Numbered from the stretch's first letter, positions 1 through 10,428 are shown. The stretch: 64,000 bases of DNA from Propionivibrio soli (GCF_025770765.1 NZ_JANZKY010000003.1:124001-188000); one strand, 5' to 3'. Numbers and translations are program-made. Notes: generated by a model from the sequence alone, not told the origin.

Positions 1-2592
1 CATGTCTTCTCGACTCGTGCCAAGTTCGATGCCGACGTAAAAGCGATCAATCCGGCACTGATCATCCATACCGGAGATCTGGTGGAAGGTACCGGCGCGC
101 AGACGGATCAGTTCACGTTCTGGTTCAAAGGCAAGCTGGCCAACGACTTCATCCACAACTTTCCCGTCGTGTATTCCGCCGGCAACCACGATCAGGGCGG
201 TGATTACTTCAACGCGTATGTTTATGGCATTCAGGATGCGGAGTACGGTGGGACGGTTAAAGGAAACAGTTCGTTCGATTACGCCGGAGCCCATATCAGC
301 CTGATGAACAGCAACCCTTGGGGGCTGTTCCAGATGAACTCGGAGGCCACCGGAAAAACGGCGGATGCGGAAACGATTCGCGCCATCCAAGATTCTCTTG
401 CTTGGTTGAAGAGCGATCTGGCGAGCGAAAAGGCCAAGAGTGCGGCGTTTCGCATCCTCACGATGCATCATCCGGTGTCCGAGGCCTACACCAAACGCTA
501 CATTCCTCCAATCGCCGAACCGGGCAAGGTTGATCTGCTATTGGGAGGGCATTGGCATGCTTACTCAAGGCAAGTCTCGGAGAACCCGGAAGTAGGGGCT
601 GGGACCGTTTACCTTACGCATCAGGATGCACGAGTCCATAGCAAGAAAGGCGATTATTTCGTGATCGACCTCGATGCCGCGAACGGCCTGATGACCGTCA
701 AGAATTTAGGCAGCGAGAGTACAGAGGCCAAAACGGAGTTGGCCAATACGACGATCATTGCAAAGGACAAGCAACAGCTTTCCTGGTCGAACATTTCGAT
801 AACCCCGCGAGACATTCTTAGCAACGGTGAAGTGACCGTATCGGCTGTGGTCAAGAATGAGGGCAAAGGAATTGCAGCGGCGGTGCTCCCGGTCGAGGAT
901 AACGGCCAGCAGAGGTACATCTACAAATTTGACGGCGCCGTTACGTTTCTTGAACCCGGCAAGTCGGCGACTCTCAAGGGAAGCCTGCCGCTTGCCGCAT
1001 TGGGTGTTCATAAGCTCAGCTTGGCGGGCACGTCCGCCGAGATAAATGTCGCATTCAGAAAGGCGACATTCGAGTATTCGCGCTTGCGTACTCGCCTCGG
1101 CGACGGTCCCGTGAGCGATGTTCTGGGAAACGCCCTGTTTGTAAAAGCTGACGTCAGGAACATCGGCAACGAGGCGGGTACCGCCACTGCCGAACTCATT
1201 GTTGCCGGAAAAGCGGTCGGGTCGAAGAGATACTCGCTACAAGCCGGCCAAAGCAAGACCATTGAGTTCTCTCATGTCTTTGATCGTGCGGGGAATTATG
1301 ACGTGAGAATCGGCAATTCGGAGAGTCAAACCGTCTTCATCGACGGTTCGATCCAGGGAATGCCGATAGTCAGGGATAAATCCGGGAACGCCAACGACGC
1401 CTATATTCACGGTGCGCCTGAACTCGGTGTCGACGGAAACGGCAAGACGACGCTGATCCTCGATGGCAAGCGTGACTATCTCGAAATCCCGGATACGGGC
1501 CGGTACAAGGTCACCGATGCCGCCACTGGAATGGTATGGGCCAATCTGCCGAGCAAAGGCACGACAAAAGGTGGGCTTACAGAGTTGGTTGAGCCGTACA
1601 CGGACGGCAAAGGGGCCGTTCACGATCACAATCCGCTGATGCTAAAGGGTATAGGGCTTGGCTGGGGAACTCCGTACTTGTTTCGCATGGCGGTCAGAGA
1701 AACAGGAAAAGTGACCTACGGCGTGTGTCTAGACGACGACAACGGGGAGTTCTCATGGAACGACGGCAGCGACCCGCAGTTCGGTATCAAGAAGGACACC
1801 TGGGTTCAGTACACAAGCGCCTTCGACTTTGAATCCGGAGGAGATTCGTACCAGAACGGTGTCCGCAGCGCGGGTGTTGCCAAACCGGTATTTGGCAATG
1901 CTCCCGTCAAGAACTGGGAAGGCTCGCCGATGCGGATCGGACACGGGTTCAAGAACACTCTGCTGACCAACCGCAACCGCGGGATGTACTACACCATGCT
2001 CCCGGGGGCGATATCACAAGTCCGGTTCTATACAACAAAAATCTCGGCGGCAGAGAACGATGCCATTCGGAGCAACCCTTCCATGGCCAATGATTCGGCC
2101 AAACACTTGAAGATATGGCTCGACTTCGAACCGTCGAGTTTGGTAACTACGGGTTCTCACACGACGGAATGGATCGCGATTTCGGCCGCGCCTCGGACAC
2201 TGGACTACAAGGCTATGTTCGGCGGGAATGCCAAGGTTACCGCGGTCGTGCAGGTCTCGGATAATCAGCAGACGGTCAAGCGGCAGAAGAAATTCTCCTT
2301 GCTGTCCGGGGAAAAAACCCTCGATCTGAAAGGCCTCGGAAAAGGCCGATATGCACGCATCGTCACCGAGCTTGTGTCAGATCTCAACAAGACCGAGAGC
2401 AATGTTCCTGTGGTTCATGAATACGTGCTCAAGTCGGGTACGCAGGAGAAGCGCTGGAATACGTTAGCCGACTGGAAGAAGGGCACATTCAATCTGGCGG
2501 CGGGATATCAATCCGGCGACGACTACAGGAATCACGGGGCGGACTTCGCTGATTTTTCCGGCAAGGCCGATTCTCCGGACGCGGCGCCATGA
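1..2592 (+). CDS. Secreted metallophosphoesterase with C-terminal LamG-like region (5' partial)
   Basis: The reading frame is open from the first base of the window, so the N-terminus, including any signal peptide, lies outside; 863 residues are visible. Calcineurin-like metallophosphoesterase signatures follow in order: HTGDLVEG at the left edge, AGNHDQGG, MHHPVSE and GGHWHAY, which supply the usual dinuclear metal ligands. After about 240 residues come beta-rich segments and a concanavalin-A/LamG-like region (LEIPDTG, GMVWANL, SQVRFYTT). Such proteins hydrolyse phosphate esters and are normally exported; the substrate is unknown. It is paralogous to the next gene: both carry NSNPWGL before a similar helix ending in the MHHP motif. 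An internal GTG at 82 would cut off part of the first metal motif and is not the true start. Confidence 0.85.
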   Translation, partial: HVFSTRAKFDADVKAINPALIIHTGDLVEGTGAQTDQFTFWFKGKLANDFIHNFPVVYSAGNHDQGGDYFNAYVYGIQDAEYGGTVKGNSSFDYAGAHISLMNSNPWGLFQMNSEATGKTADAETIRAIQDSLAWLKSDLASEKAKSAAFRILTMHHPVSEAYTKRYIPPIAEPGKVDLLLGGHWHAYSRQVSENPEVGAGTVYLTHQDARVHSKKGDYFVIDLDAANGLMTVKNLGSESTEAKTELANTTIIAKDKQQLSWSNISITPRDILSNGEVTVSAVVKNEGKGIAAAVLPVEDNGQQRYIYKFDGAVTFLEPGKSATLKGSLPLAALGVHKLSLAGTSAEINVAFRKATFEYSRLRTRLGDGPVSDVLGNALFVKADVRNIGNEAGTATAELIVAGKAVGSKRYSLQAGQSKTIEFSHVFDRAGNYDVRIGNSESQTVFIDGSIQGMPIVRDKSGNANDAYIHGAPELGVDGNGKTTLILDGKRDYLEIPDTGRYKVTDAATGMVWANLPSKGTTKGGLTELVEPYTDGKGAVHDHNPLMLKGIGLGWGTPYLFRMAVRETGKVTYGVCLDDDNGEFSWNDGSDPQFGIKKDTWVQYTSAFDFESGGDSYQNGVRSAGVAKPVFGNAPVKNWEGSPMRIGHGFKNTLLTNRNRGMYYTMLPGAISQVRFYTTKISAAENDAIRSNPSMANDSAKHLKIWLDFEPSSLVTTGSHTTEWIAISAAPRTLDYKAMFGGNAKVTAVVQVSDNQQTVKRQKKFSLLSGEKTLDLKGLGKGRYARIVTELVSDLNKTESNVPVVHEYVLKSGTQEKRWNTLADWKKGTFNLAAGYQSGDDYRNHGADFADFSGKADSPDAAP

Positions 2593-2812
2593 GCGGAATG
2601 TCCTTTCCCTTCGCGGCTAAGGGGCGTAGGTGCGTTGGCGGGGCGGAACCGCATCGCACCGTTGCTCGTTGCCTTGAGGCCGACAACGATATACGAACAG
2701 CATGTCCGTCGTTACTCCGCCATGCCACAAGCGACGAACGGCCGTTCGCTAGCTGCGTCCGTGGTCATTGACCTCTGTTCACAACCGCTGGATTTTTCCT
2801 TGGGGGAGTGTG
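2593..2812. other. Intergenic region between the phosphoesterase paralogues
   Basis: This 220-base gap has no convincing gene. It presumably carries the terminator of the first gene or the promoter of the second, but no clear hairpin or sigma-70 promoter could be recognised. Confidence 0.4.
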
Positions 2813-5800
2813 ATGAAACAAATAGTCGCATGGAGTCAATGGACGAACGCAGTGTTGCTGTCACTGACTATTTCCGGCGTTTCGGCGTCTTCCTCCTCGG
2901 CCGAGTTCATGAATGGCCCTTATCTGCTGGCGCCTACGGCAACGGCCATGACAGTTAGTTTTGAAACGCGAGAGCCTGTGCCGGCCAAGGTGAAGTACGG
3001 CATCAATGGCCAGACACAGGCCGAGGTCGACGTCGCATGCCAGCGCAGCGCGCCCGGGAAGAACAATCCAGAGGGCGACTGCATGTACCGTGCGGCACTC
3101 ATGGGCCTTACGCCGGCGACGATCTACGACTACACGGTTGTGCTCGCTTCGGGCGAAGCGCGTTCTGGTACCTTCCGCACATTGAAGAGTAGTCCAGATG
3201 ACTTCAGCATCTTTGCCATCAGCGATAGCCACGCCTTCAAGGGAAGTAAGGCGCTCAGTGAGGCATTGCTGCGCGAACGACCGGATTTCGTGCTGCACAC
3301 CGGAGATCTTCCGGCGGGACTCGGATATCAAAAGGACAAATATCAGCAATCGTGGTTTGCCCCCGGCGCCGAGTTTCTCAAACACATCCCGGTGGTCTAC
3401 ATCAACGGCAACCACGACGTTGGACCTCATTTCGCCGAATACTTCATGGTCGCCCAGCGCCATACGTACAACGCTTCTCCAAACGGCTTTAATTACTCCT
3501 TCGACTACGGGCCCGTTCACTTTTCGATGGTCAACAGCAATCCCTGGGGCTTGTCGGAAATGAATGCCGATTTGTCCGATTTGCCTGTGGAGAAGAAGAC
3601 GCTTGTCGAGATCGACGATACCCTGATGTGGCTGCAGCAGGATCTGGCTTCAGAGAGCGCCAAGAAGGCCAAATGGCGGATTGTCGGAATGCATCATCCG
3701 TACACGGAAACCTTTAGCTTCAAGCGCGTGGTCAGCATTGTCGAGAACGGTGGCGTCAATCTGATGTTGGCCGGTCATCTCCACGGTTATCAGAAAGGCA
3801 TATCGATCGATCCGACCAGAGCCGCGCGAACGGTGTTTGTCACACAGGGAACGGCCGAGTCCGAGCTTGGACAAATAACACAAGGCAAGGATGACGAACG
3901 GATTTTCCCTGAGTTTCCAGAAATCGTCAGTTTTGGCCGCGCGATTTTTCATACCATCGATATCGTCGGCGATCGCTTGAATTTCAAGGCCTACGGTTTG
4001 GCAAAAGGCGAAAAGCGCGTGAAGGTGCTCGATGAGATGGTGCTTTCGCAAAGCGAACCCCGAATCAGCGTGTCAGACGTTAGATTGGCTCCAGTCAAAA
4101 GTTCGCCCGGAATCGTTCTGTTCGAAGGCGTGGTGAAGAACGTGGGCGATGGTTTCGCCGGCGTGGTACTTTCCATGCAGGATAACGGGCGCGAATTGCC
4201 CATAAACCTGTTTGGGTCGCCTGGCAAGGAAAGGGTCGTGGCTCTCAACCCCGGAGAGATGAAAACCGTCCGGAAAACGATCGCGATCGAAAGCCCCGGA
4301 AAGCATACGATCCGGATCGCAGGCGCTTCCCGAACGCTGACGGTTCCCGAGCCTCGCGCGAAATTTTCATTCAGCGGGCTCACTACTCGTGTTGGCCAGG
4401 GGGCGGATAGCGATACGGTGTTCGTCACGGTTGAGGTTAGCAATCCGCACAACGCGAAAATGTCGGGGACGGTGGATCTTCTCATCAACGAGAAGACCGT
4501 ATCGAGTCGCCCGGTGGCGTTGCTGCCTTATGAAAAGGTGGACATGAGCTTCGGCCACCGATTCGAAGAGGGTGGTGAATACAAAGTGAAGGTGGGCGAC
4601 CTTGCCGCCAAGGACGTTTTCATCGAGAGCGTCCTGAAAGGTACGCCACTGGTGAAGGATTTGTCGGGCCACGGCAATCACGCCATCCTCCGCGGCAGTC
4701 CAAAGATCACCCGGCTTGCGGGCGGCGCGGTTTCGGTCGATCTGGCCGGCAGTCTAGGTGACTACATCGAAATTCCCGATCACCCGAGTCTGCGAGTGAC
4801 CGAAGGAGTGAGCGGTATTGTGTGGGCCAACCTCAACCGTCTGCCGATTGATGGCGAAATGGACAGGAATCCGATTATGTCCAAGGGGCCGTCGCTTGGC
4901 TGGGGCGCCAACTACCTCTTGCGCATGCTGGTCAAGAAATCCGGTGGAGCATTCACGGCAGGAGTCTGCTACGACACGTCGGAATATTTCTGGGAGGGCG
5001 AGGGCAAAGCGCCGCTTTCCCAATGGGCTCAGTACTCGATGAGTTTCAGCAAGAGCGGAGGCGGAGCCAATTACATCGATGACAGGAAGGCGGCAGAGAC
5101 ACCACCTGTCAATGGCAACTTCGCGGAGTTTCGAAACTGGGAGGAACACCCGATCTTTATCGGTTATGCCCGTCTCGGCAACATCGTTAAGGAATACAAA
5201 CGTCCGAAGAACTTCGCCCATTTCGTCGGGCAGATCAGCCAAGTCCGCTTTTACACATCGGCTCTCACTGCTGACGAAATCAAGGTGATCAACGACAGCC
5301 CGGCTCAACCGGGACCAAAGGCCGAGTCCATGGCGGTGTGGCTGAACTTCGAGGACATACAAACCGAGGGTACGCACCGGACTCCGTGGCGGAGCCCGGC
5401 CTATTACGAGCCGAAGTTCAAGGCTGATCGGCAACTCTGGACATTCAGCTCTCTAGCCGCCGATGCGCGGATTCCGCCAGGCACATCGCTGATCGCGAAG
5501 GTGGAAGTTTCGGATAACGGCGTGTCTGTGAAAGGATCGAAAGAGATTCTTCTATCGGATGGCAAGCAAACAGTAGATCTGCTGGGTTTGCCGAACGCTC
5601 AGTTCTTGCGGATCGTGACACGCTTCAAATCTCTAGCGGGAGAGGGCGGCGTCTTCGTCCCCGAGTTAAGGCTTTACAAAGTGAACGCAGGCCTAAATGG
5701 CCGCAATACCCAGTTGACCTGGGGGACGCGTGCTGACTGGGAAAAAGGGACTATCGAAGGGGCGCTTGGCTTTGAGCCGCCCGACCGTCTTGTAACCCTC

Positions 5801-5827
5801 GGAAGTGGCCCAGCGATCCGGAACTGA
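2813..5827 (+). CDS. Secreted purple-acid-phosphatase-like metallophosphoesterase with LamG-like domain
   Basis: This 1004-residue protein probably hydrolyses phosphomonoesters or diesters outside the cytoplasm. I chose the ATG at 2813 because GGGGAG lies just upstream and it gives a classic signal peptide ending near residue 30; an upstream in-frame start at 2768 would bury the signal. A fibronectin-like purple-acid-phosphatase N-terminal domain (NGPYLLAPTATAMTVSFET) is followed by the catalytic core: DSH (about 138-140), HTGDL (about 163), NGNHD (about 197), GMHHP (about 291), AGHLHGY (about 320). All metal-binding motifs are intact. Residues about 610-830 form a LamG-like region. It is a tandem paralogue of the preceding partial gene, and the architecture suggests an exported enzyme that also binds a polymer or surface. 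The substrate cannot be deduced. Confidence 0.85.
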   Translation: MKQIVAWSQWTNAVLLSLTISGVSASSSSAEFMNGPYLLAPTATAMTVSFETREPVPAKVKYGINGQTQAEVDVACQRSAPGKNNPEGDCMYRAALMGLTPATIYDYTVVLASGEARSGTFRTLKSSPDDFSIFAISDSHAFKGSKALSEALLRERPDFVLHTGDLPAGLGYQKDKYQQSWFAPGAEFLKHIPVVYINGNHDVGPHFAEYFMVAQRHTYNASPNGFNYSFDYGPVHFSMVNSNPWGLSEMNADLSDLPVEKKTLVEIDDTLMWLQQDLASESAKKAKWRIVGMHHPYTETFSFKRVVSIVENGGVNLMLAGHLHGYQKGISIDPTRAARTVFVTQGTAESELGQITQGKDDERIFPEFPEIVSFGRAIFHTIDIVGDRLNFKAYGLAKGEKRVKVLDEMVLSQSEPRISVSDVRLAPVKSSPGIVLFEGVVKNVGDGFAGVVLSMQDNGRELPINLFGSPGKERVVALNPGEMKTVRKTIAIESPGKHTIRIAGASRTLTVPEPRAKFSFSGLTTRVGQGADSDTVFVTVEVSNPHNAKMSGTVDLLINEKTVSSRPVALLPYEKVDMSFGHRFEEGGEYKVKVGDLAAKDVFIESVLKGTPLVKDLSGHGNHAILRGSPKITRLAGGAVSVDLAGSLGDYIEIPDHPSLRVTEGVSGIVWANLNRLPIDGEMDRNPIMSKGPSLGWGANYLLRMLVKKSGGAFTAGVCYDTSEYFWEGEGKAPLSQWAQYSMSFSKSGGGANYIDDRKAAETPPVNGNFAEFRNWEEHPIFIGYARLGNIVKEYKRPKNFAHFVGQISQVRFYTSALTADEIKVINDSPAQPGPKAESMAVWLNFEDIQTEGTHRTPWRSPAYYEPKFKADRQLWTFSSLAADARIPPGTSLIAKVEVSDNGVSVKGSKEILLSDGKQTVDLLGLPNAQFLRIVTRFKSLAGEGGVFVPELRLYKVNAGLNGRNTQLTWGTRADWEKGTIEGALGFEPPDRLVTLGSGPAIRN

Positions 5828-6234
5828 TAAGGGATGTCTCTGTATCGACATAACGCGGATAACACCGCGATTAGCTGATAAGAACCTATGGCTTGTCTGT
5901 GGGGCTCGGCAACGCTGGAGTGCCTGCGCCCGTAATGCGGGGAGCGTTCTCGTACGCCAGCGGTAATTGTCAGCCGCGCGATAGGTGATGACGCGCCGGT
6001 GCCTATCGGTGCCGTAAAAGGCCGCGCTCCAAGGTATGCGCGGGGCGGTGGACCGAGCGCCGTGAGGTGTTGTCGAGTCAATGCGCTATCCTCAATCCGT
6101 TGCTTGCAAGCTGCCGCGCATAGCGGAGGGAAAGGCGCCCCATGTTGCACGGTTGAACTTTTGATTGCGGGAAACATTCTCATTCAAAAGCCGGATGGAA
6201 AGGGAATCGCCGGCAATTTGATGGGAGCGCTTCG
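5828..6234. other. 407-base gap, no gene seen
   Basis: No open frame here looks like a protein and no tRNA is present. I looked for a cyclic-di-GMP riboswitch and for a flagellar-type promoter ahead of the chemoreceptor and recognised neither. Only a small hairpin around 5850-5865 (CGCGG/CCGCG) was noted. Confidence 0.4.
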
Positions 6235-7863
6235 ATGCGAAAAGTGACCGTTGCGGCGCGGCTGGGCCTGGGTTTTACCTGTGTCATTGCCCTGCTGATC
6301 GCCCTGGCTGGAATCGGAATCTCCCGGTTGGCACAGCTCGATGAGGCCACACGCCTGATCGCCAAGGATCGCTGGGTCAAGGCGCAGATCACTGATGAGC
6401 TCCTGTATCAAAGCAGTCAGATCGCCATCTCGTTGCGCAATATGATGTTGACGGACAGCCGCGACGATGTAGCGCAACAGAAAGCCCGTATTCAGGACAG
6501 TCGCCAGGCGATTACGCACGGGGTCGACGTTTTGCAGTCGATTGTGGTTCTGCCGCGCGGCAAGGAACTCCTGAAAACCGTTCTCAAGGAACAACAACGC
6601 TACATTTCCGGGCAGCAGGAACTGGTTGCACTCGTTGAAAACGGTGCGCCGGAGCCTTCGCGCAACTACCTCAACCAAACACTGCGGCCCATCTTGAAGT
6701 CCTATCAGGACGCGCTTATCGCTTTCCGGAATTTCCAGACGGAACTGGTAACCCAGGCCAGCCAATCGGCTAGCGAAACGTACGACAGCGGGCGCAAGCT
6801 GAGCATTGCGGCCGTGTTGTTGTCGCTGCTCTGTGCCGGAGCGGTGAGCATTTGGATCATCCGTTCCGTGACTGGGCCTTTGGGGGGCGAGCCCGACGAG
6901 GCGAAGTCCGTCATGGAGCGCATAGCACACGGCGACCTGCGCACCGAGATCCGGGTCAAGCCTGGGGACGATGTGAGCCTGATGGCGGCGACGAGCAGGA
7001 TGCAAGCCAATCTTCGCCGGATGTTGAATGACCTGAACGTGAACGCCGGAAAGGTGGCCGGCGAGGCTCACAATCTGGCCCTGAGTGCCACCCAGGTGGC
7101 AACGGCCACTGAGGAGCAGAGTTCCGCCGCCGGTTCGATGGCCGCTGCCGTGGAGGAAATGAACGTCTCGATCAACCATGTTGCTGAGAGTGCGCGCGAA
7201 GCGCATGCGGTGACGACGGAGACGGGAGACATGTCGCAATCCGGCAATCACACGATCGAGGCCATGGTGAGCGAGATCAAGGGCATCTCTGACATCGTGA
7301 GCGATGCGGCCAAGACCATTCAGGCGATGGGTGAGCGTTCGCAGGAAATATCGAGCATCGTCCAGGTCATCAAGGACGTGGCTGACCAGACCAACCTGCT
7401 GGCCCTGAATGCGGCCATCGAGGCGGCGCGGGCGGGCGAGCAGGGAAGAGGATTTGCTGTCGTTGCCGACGAAGTGCGCAAGCTAGCGGAGCGGACAGCC
7501 AAAGCGACGACCGAAATCAGCGGCATGATCCACGGTGTGCAGAGTAGCGCCCAGGTCGCCGTGAACACTATGCAGCAGGCGGTATCCCGTGTCGGCAATG
7601 GCGTGGGTATGGCGCAGAACGCGAACACGTCGATGCTAGGGATCAACGACGGCGCGCAGCGAGTGGTTAGCGCGGTGAATGAGATTTCCCACGCTCTCAA
7701 GGAACAGAGCATCGCGAGCAACGAGATTGCTGCGAATGTGGAAAGGATCGCGCAGATGGCGGAGGAAAACAGTTCTGCGACGCGTATGGCGGCCGACTCC
7801 GCTCATCGACTGGAGGCGCTCTCAGATGAAACGCTCCGGGCCGTGAGCCATTTCAAAGTCTGA
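6235..7863 (+). CDS. Methyl-accepting chemotaxis protein (four-helix-bundle sensor)
   Basis: This 542-residue transmembrane receptor signals to CheA/CheW. TM1 spans about residues 10-30, a helical periplasmic sensor of the 4HB type about 31-190, and TM2 about 192-212. A HAMP domain beginning TGPLGGEP follows, then a long coiled-coil signalling domain. The highly conserved hairpin tip ([18 protein letters not shown], then [15 protein letters not shown]) lies at about 384-420. There is no C-terminal CheR-binding pentapeptide; the protein ends in SHFKV. The ligand is unknown. The start ATG follows GGGAG. The neighbouring receptor at 8314-9939 is convergent and has a different sensor domain. Confidence 0.92.
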   Translation: MRKVTVAARLGLGFTCVIALLIALAGIGISRLAQLDEATRLIAKDRWVKAQITDELLYQSSQIAISLRNMMLTDSRDDVAQQKARIQDSRQAITHGVDVLQSIVVLPRGKELLKTVLKEQQRYISGQQELVALVENGAPEPSRNYLNQTLRPILKSYQDALIAFRNFQTELVTQASQSASETYDSGRKLSIAAVLLSLLCAGAVSIWIIRSVTGPLGGEPDEAKSVMERIAHGDLRTEIRVKPGDDVSLMAATSRMQANLRRMLNDLNVNAGKVAGEAHNLALSATQVATATEEQSSAAGSMAAAVEEMNVSINHVAESAREAHAVTTETGDMSQSGNHTIEAMVSEIKGISDIVSDAAKTIQAMGERSQEISSIVQVIKDVADQTNLLALNAAIEAARAGEQGRGFAVVADEVRKLAERTAKATTEISGMIHGVQSSAQVAVNTMQQAVSRVGNGVGMAQNANTSMLGINDGAQRVVSAVNEISHALKEQSIASNEIAANVERIAQMAEENSSATRMAADSAHRLEALSDETLRAVSHFKV

Positions 7864-7935
7864 ATTGCGCACGCAACCAACGTGCCGCAGAACGCGCCGA
7901 TTCTGGTTGGCTAGGACTCACAATAGTGGATTCGT

Positions 7936-8215
7936 GTGAAAGGTGAAGCGGCTCACCCGGGCGTCTTCAACGCGTTGTTGCAAGGGCTCGACGATGGACG
8001 CATGACTGACGGTCAAGGACCCGCCGTGGACTTCAAGAATACAGTGGTCGTGATGACGTCGAATCTCGGCTTACAGATGATCCGGCAGATGCCGGGTGAC
8101 GACCACCAATCGATCACACGTGCGGTCATGGGCGATTCAATGGGCACCTTCGCGCTTGACTCAACGGTCGCGAGATCGTCGACGATCTCATCCGGTTCTG
8201 GTTCTCGCAAAAAAC
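7936..8215 (+). pseudogene. clpB: Decayed clpB fragment
   Basis: Translating from 7936 gives [20 protein letters not shown], then [22 protein letters not shown] and [19 protein letters not shown]. This matches the second AAA+ domain of the ClpB disaggregase around Walker B and sensor 1 (family: EKAHPDVFNVLLQ, LDDGRLTDGQGRTVDF, NTVIVMTSNLGS). The match ends near 8130. The next expected ClpB segment (HFRPEFINRIDE) appears only as broken traces in another frame between about 8145 and 8190, with an in-frame stop at 8157. Neither the first 500-600 residues nor the C-terminal domain is nearby. This is a remnant of a duplicated or transferred clpB; a functional copy is presumably elsewhere. Confidence 0.8.
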
Positions 8216-8313
8216 TTGGGCGGAATACAGCTATTCTCAGGTTCTCCTCCGCCGGATTCCGCCAATGGAGATGAAGGACATTTGGGCCGTGAGGTCGAAA
8301 GTCCTGCTGTTCT

Positions 8314-9939
8314 TCAGAGCCTAAATCGGCCAGCCGCCTGATTCAGTTCGCGGGCCAATCCGTCGAGCTGCTCCACTTGGGCGTGGGCTGAGCGCACCGA
8401 GGCTTCTGCCTCTTCTACCATCTGTGCAATGCGTTCGACGTTGGTAGCGATGCTGTTGCTGGCTTGGCTTTGTTCCTGCGCGGCATTGGCGACATCGCGC
8501 GTCTTCTCCAGTGTGGCGTGAGCTCCGGTGTCGATTTCGCGCAAGGCCTGTGCAGCCTTTTCAGAGAGTTCGACGCCGAGTGCCACCTGCTCGCGTATGC
8601 TGTCCATGCGGTTTGCCGCCATGTCCGTATCTGCCTGCACAGCACGGATCGTTCGCGTGATGTCTTGCGTCGCGCCGCCGGTACGTTCGGCGAGCTTGCG
8701 CACTTCGTCGGCAACGACGGCAAAGCCTCGGCCTTGCTCGCCCGCTCGTGCCGCCTCGATGGCTGCATTGAGGGCAAGGAGGTTGGTCTGGTCTGCGATT
8801 TCGCGGATGACGGCGCTCATGCTGTCGATTTCGCGTGAGCGTTCGACCAGCCCGCGGATCAGGTCGGCTGCGGTGCTGATGTCGTTTGAAATACGCCGGA
8901 TTTCCGCTGCAGCCTCCTTGACCAGGCTTTCACCTTGCGTCGCCAGTTCGGCGGCTTGCTGAGAGTTGGTTTCTGTCTCCCTCGCGCTTTCGGAGATGTG
9001 ATTGATGCTTACGGTCATTTCCTCAATGGCGGCCGCGGTGGACGAAGTCGCCTCGGAGATCATCTGGCTGCCCCGGCTGATATGCTGCGTCTCTTCCTTC
9101 AGATGCTTCGAGGCGCCGGTGAGCGTCGTGGAGGCATCGTTGAACCGGGCAACCATGTCGTGCAATCCCGATTGCATGGCGCGCATCGATCCAATCAGAC
9201 TCTCCTCCCGAGCACGTGCGTCGATTGTCTGCGTGAGATCGCCACTTGCGATGTTCTTGGCAATTCCTGCCGCGAAAGCGGGTTCTCCTCCAAGTTGTCC
9301 AAGGATGCTCCGCATGGTGCCAGCGGCCAGGACGGACACGACAGCAATCAGCACTCCGCCGGTGATCAGCAGCTTGATGGCGTCGTGCCAGAACACACGG
9401 TCGATATCATCCACAAAGAAACCAATGGCTACCAGCCAGCCCCAGGGCTCGAACATGGTGGCGCCGTTGAGCTTCTTGTACATCGTCTTGTCCTCTGTTC
9501 CCGGCCGGACTGCCTCGAGCATGACGAATCCCTTGCCATCCTTGTTGCGCGCAATTTCCTCCTTGTACACCTCCATTACTTGACGACCGTCGATGGTCTT
9601 TCCGCCCGGGTCGATCTTGCCAACGCGCGAGGCATTTCCGTGCACCAGCAGCATGTTGTCGGCGGCATTGCGCACGATGAAATAGTTGTCCTTGGTACGC
9701 TGAGCCGAGATGGATTCCTTCGCGCGCGCTTGTGCTTCCTCCCGCGTTAGCTTGCCGGCCTTCTCCTGCTCGTGAAAGTAGGCGAACTGGGCGTTCGCTA
9801 CGTCGAGCAGTTGCACGATTTGAGAACGACGCTCCTCGTACATGCTCTGTCGCAACTGGTACAGTCCCTCGGCGGCCATCACCAGCATTCCGAGGAGCGC
9901 TGCGGCGACGATGATCAGGATGCGGATCCGCAGTTTCAT
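8314..9939 (-). CDS. Methyl-accepting chemotaxis protein (Cache sensor)
   Basis: This 541-residue chemoreceptor has an N-terminal TM helix (about 7-26) and a periplasmic single-Cache-type domain at about 35-185, with features such as KDNYFIVRN, GKTIDGRQVM, MYKKLNGATMFEPWGW and AIGFFVDDID. Cache_2 domains of this type commonly sense small organic acids. A second TM helix lies at about 188-210, then a HAMP region (LGGEP) and the signalling domain with its tip ([18 protein letters not shown]). It ends in AAGRFRL without a CheR-tethering pentapeptide. The gene is convergent with the 4HB receptor, and its upstream region is the 489-base gap at 9940-10428. Confidence 0.92.
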   Translation of the reverse strand: MKLRIRILIIVAAALLGMLVMAAEGLYQLRQSMYEERRSQIVQLLDVANAQFAYFHEQEKAGKLTREEAQARAKESISAQRTKDNYFIVRNAADNMLLVHGNASRVGKIDPGGKTIDGRQVMEVYKEEIARNKDGKGFVMLEAVRPGTEDKTMYKKLNGATMFEPWGWLVAIGFFVDDIDRVFWHDAIKLLITGGVLIAVVSVLAAGTMRSILGQLGGEPAFAAGIAKNIASGDLTQTIDARAREESLIGSMRAMQSGLHDMVARFNDASTTLTGASKHLKEETQHISRGSQMISEATSSTAAAIEEMTVSINHISESARETETNSQQAAELATQGESLVKEAAAEIRRISNDISTAADLIRGLVERSREIDSMSAVIREIADQTNLLALNAAIEAARAGEQGRGFAVVADEVRKLAERTGGATQDITRTIRAVQADTDMAANRMDSIREQVALGVELSEKAAQALREIDTGAHATLEKTRDVANAAQEQSQASNSIATNVERIAQMVEEAEASVRSAHAQVEQLDGLARELNQAAGRFRL

Positions 9940-10428
9940 GGCGTTCTCCAGTTGTGGCTACACAAGAACTATAAGCCAACTTTCATCGGCGCGTTGAGAG
10001 ACACCTGACTGGGCTTGGCCTGACGAGAGCAGCGCATCGGGGTTGCGATGATGACTCTGGTATCGCGGTTTCCTGGATCAACTGGAGAAAAGAAGGAAAT
10101 CTTGTTTGGTGCCGGTAGATCGGCATTGTCGCCATGTATGCTGCACCCTCGAGAGCTACCGGCGTTATTCGGTTCGACAAACGCGAATTGCAAGTGGATC
10201 GGCCACCGGCTGGACTGTGGTCTCTGTCCAACGATTCTTACGGCGAACGAAGCCCCTGGCTCCCCCGAATTGGGGCTCTTTGCATGGGCGTTGTGCTCCT
10301 TGTAGTGTGTCAAAGCAAATCAGATCGATTTTGGCCGCAATTCGAATCGACCAATGACAATGCGACTCGCGTCGTCGATCAGACGAGAGCACTCTATGGC
10401 AATGATTGAGCGCCGTGCGAGCGGTGGC
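9940..10428. other. 489-base gap, no supported gene
   Basis: Several short overlapping open frames exist on both strands, but none resembles a known family or has a good ribosome binding site. A GC-rich hairpin is possible, AGCCCC at 10251-10256 with GGGGCT at 10272-10277, followed by CTTTGC; it is a weak terminator at best. The promoter of the Cache receptor should lie near 9940-10030. Confidence 0.4.

Noticed and set aside
5828-6234. Possible cyclic-di-GMP riboswitch ahead of the chemoreceptor
   Set aside because: The conserved GEMM core sequences were looked for and not found.
6184-7251. 355-codon minus frame over the 4HB chemoreceptor
   Set aside because: Shadow of the receptor gene; no family resemblance.
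8216-8310. Continuation of the clpB pseudogene up to the stop of the Cache receptor
   Set aside because: A frame reading [18 protein letters not shown] exists, but it does not align with the ClpB C-terminal domain, so the pseudogene was ended near 8215.
10048-10409. Several short open frames on both strands between the Cache receptor and the EamA gene
   Set aside because: Mutually overlapping, no ribosome binding sites, no recognisable family.
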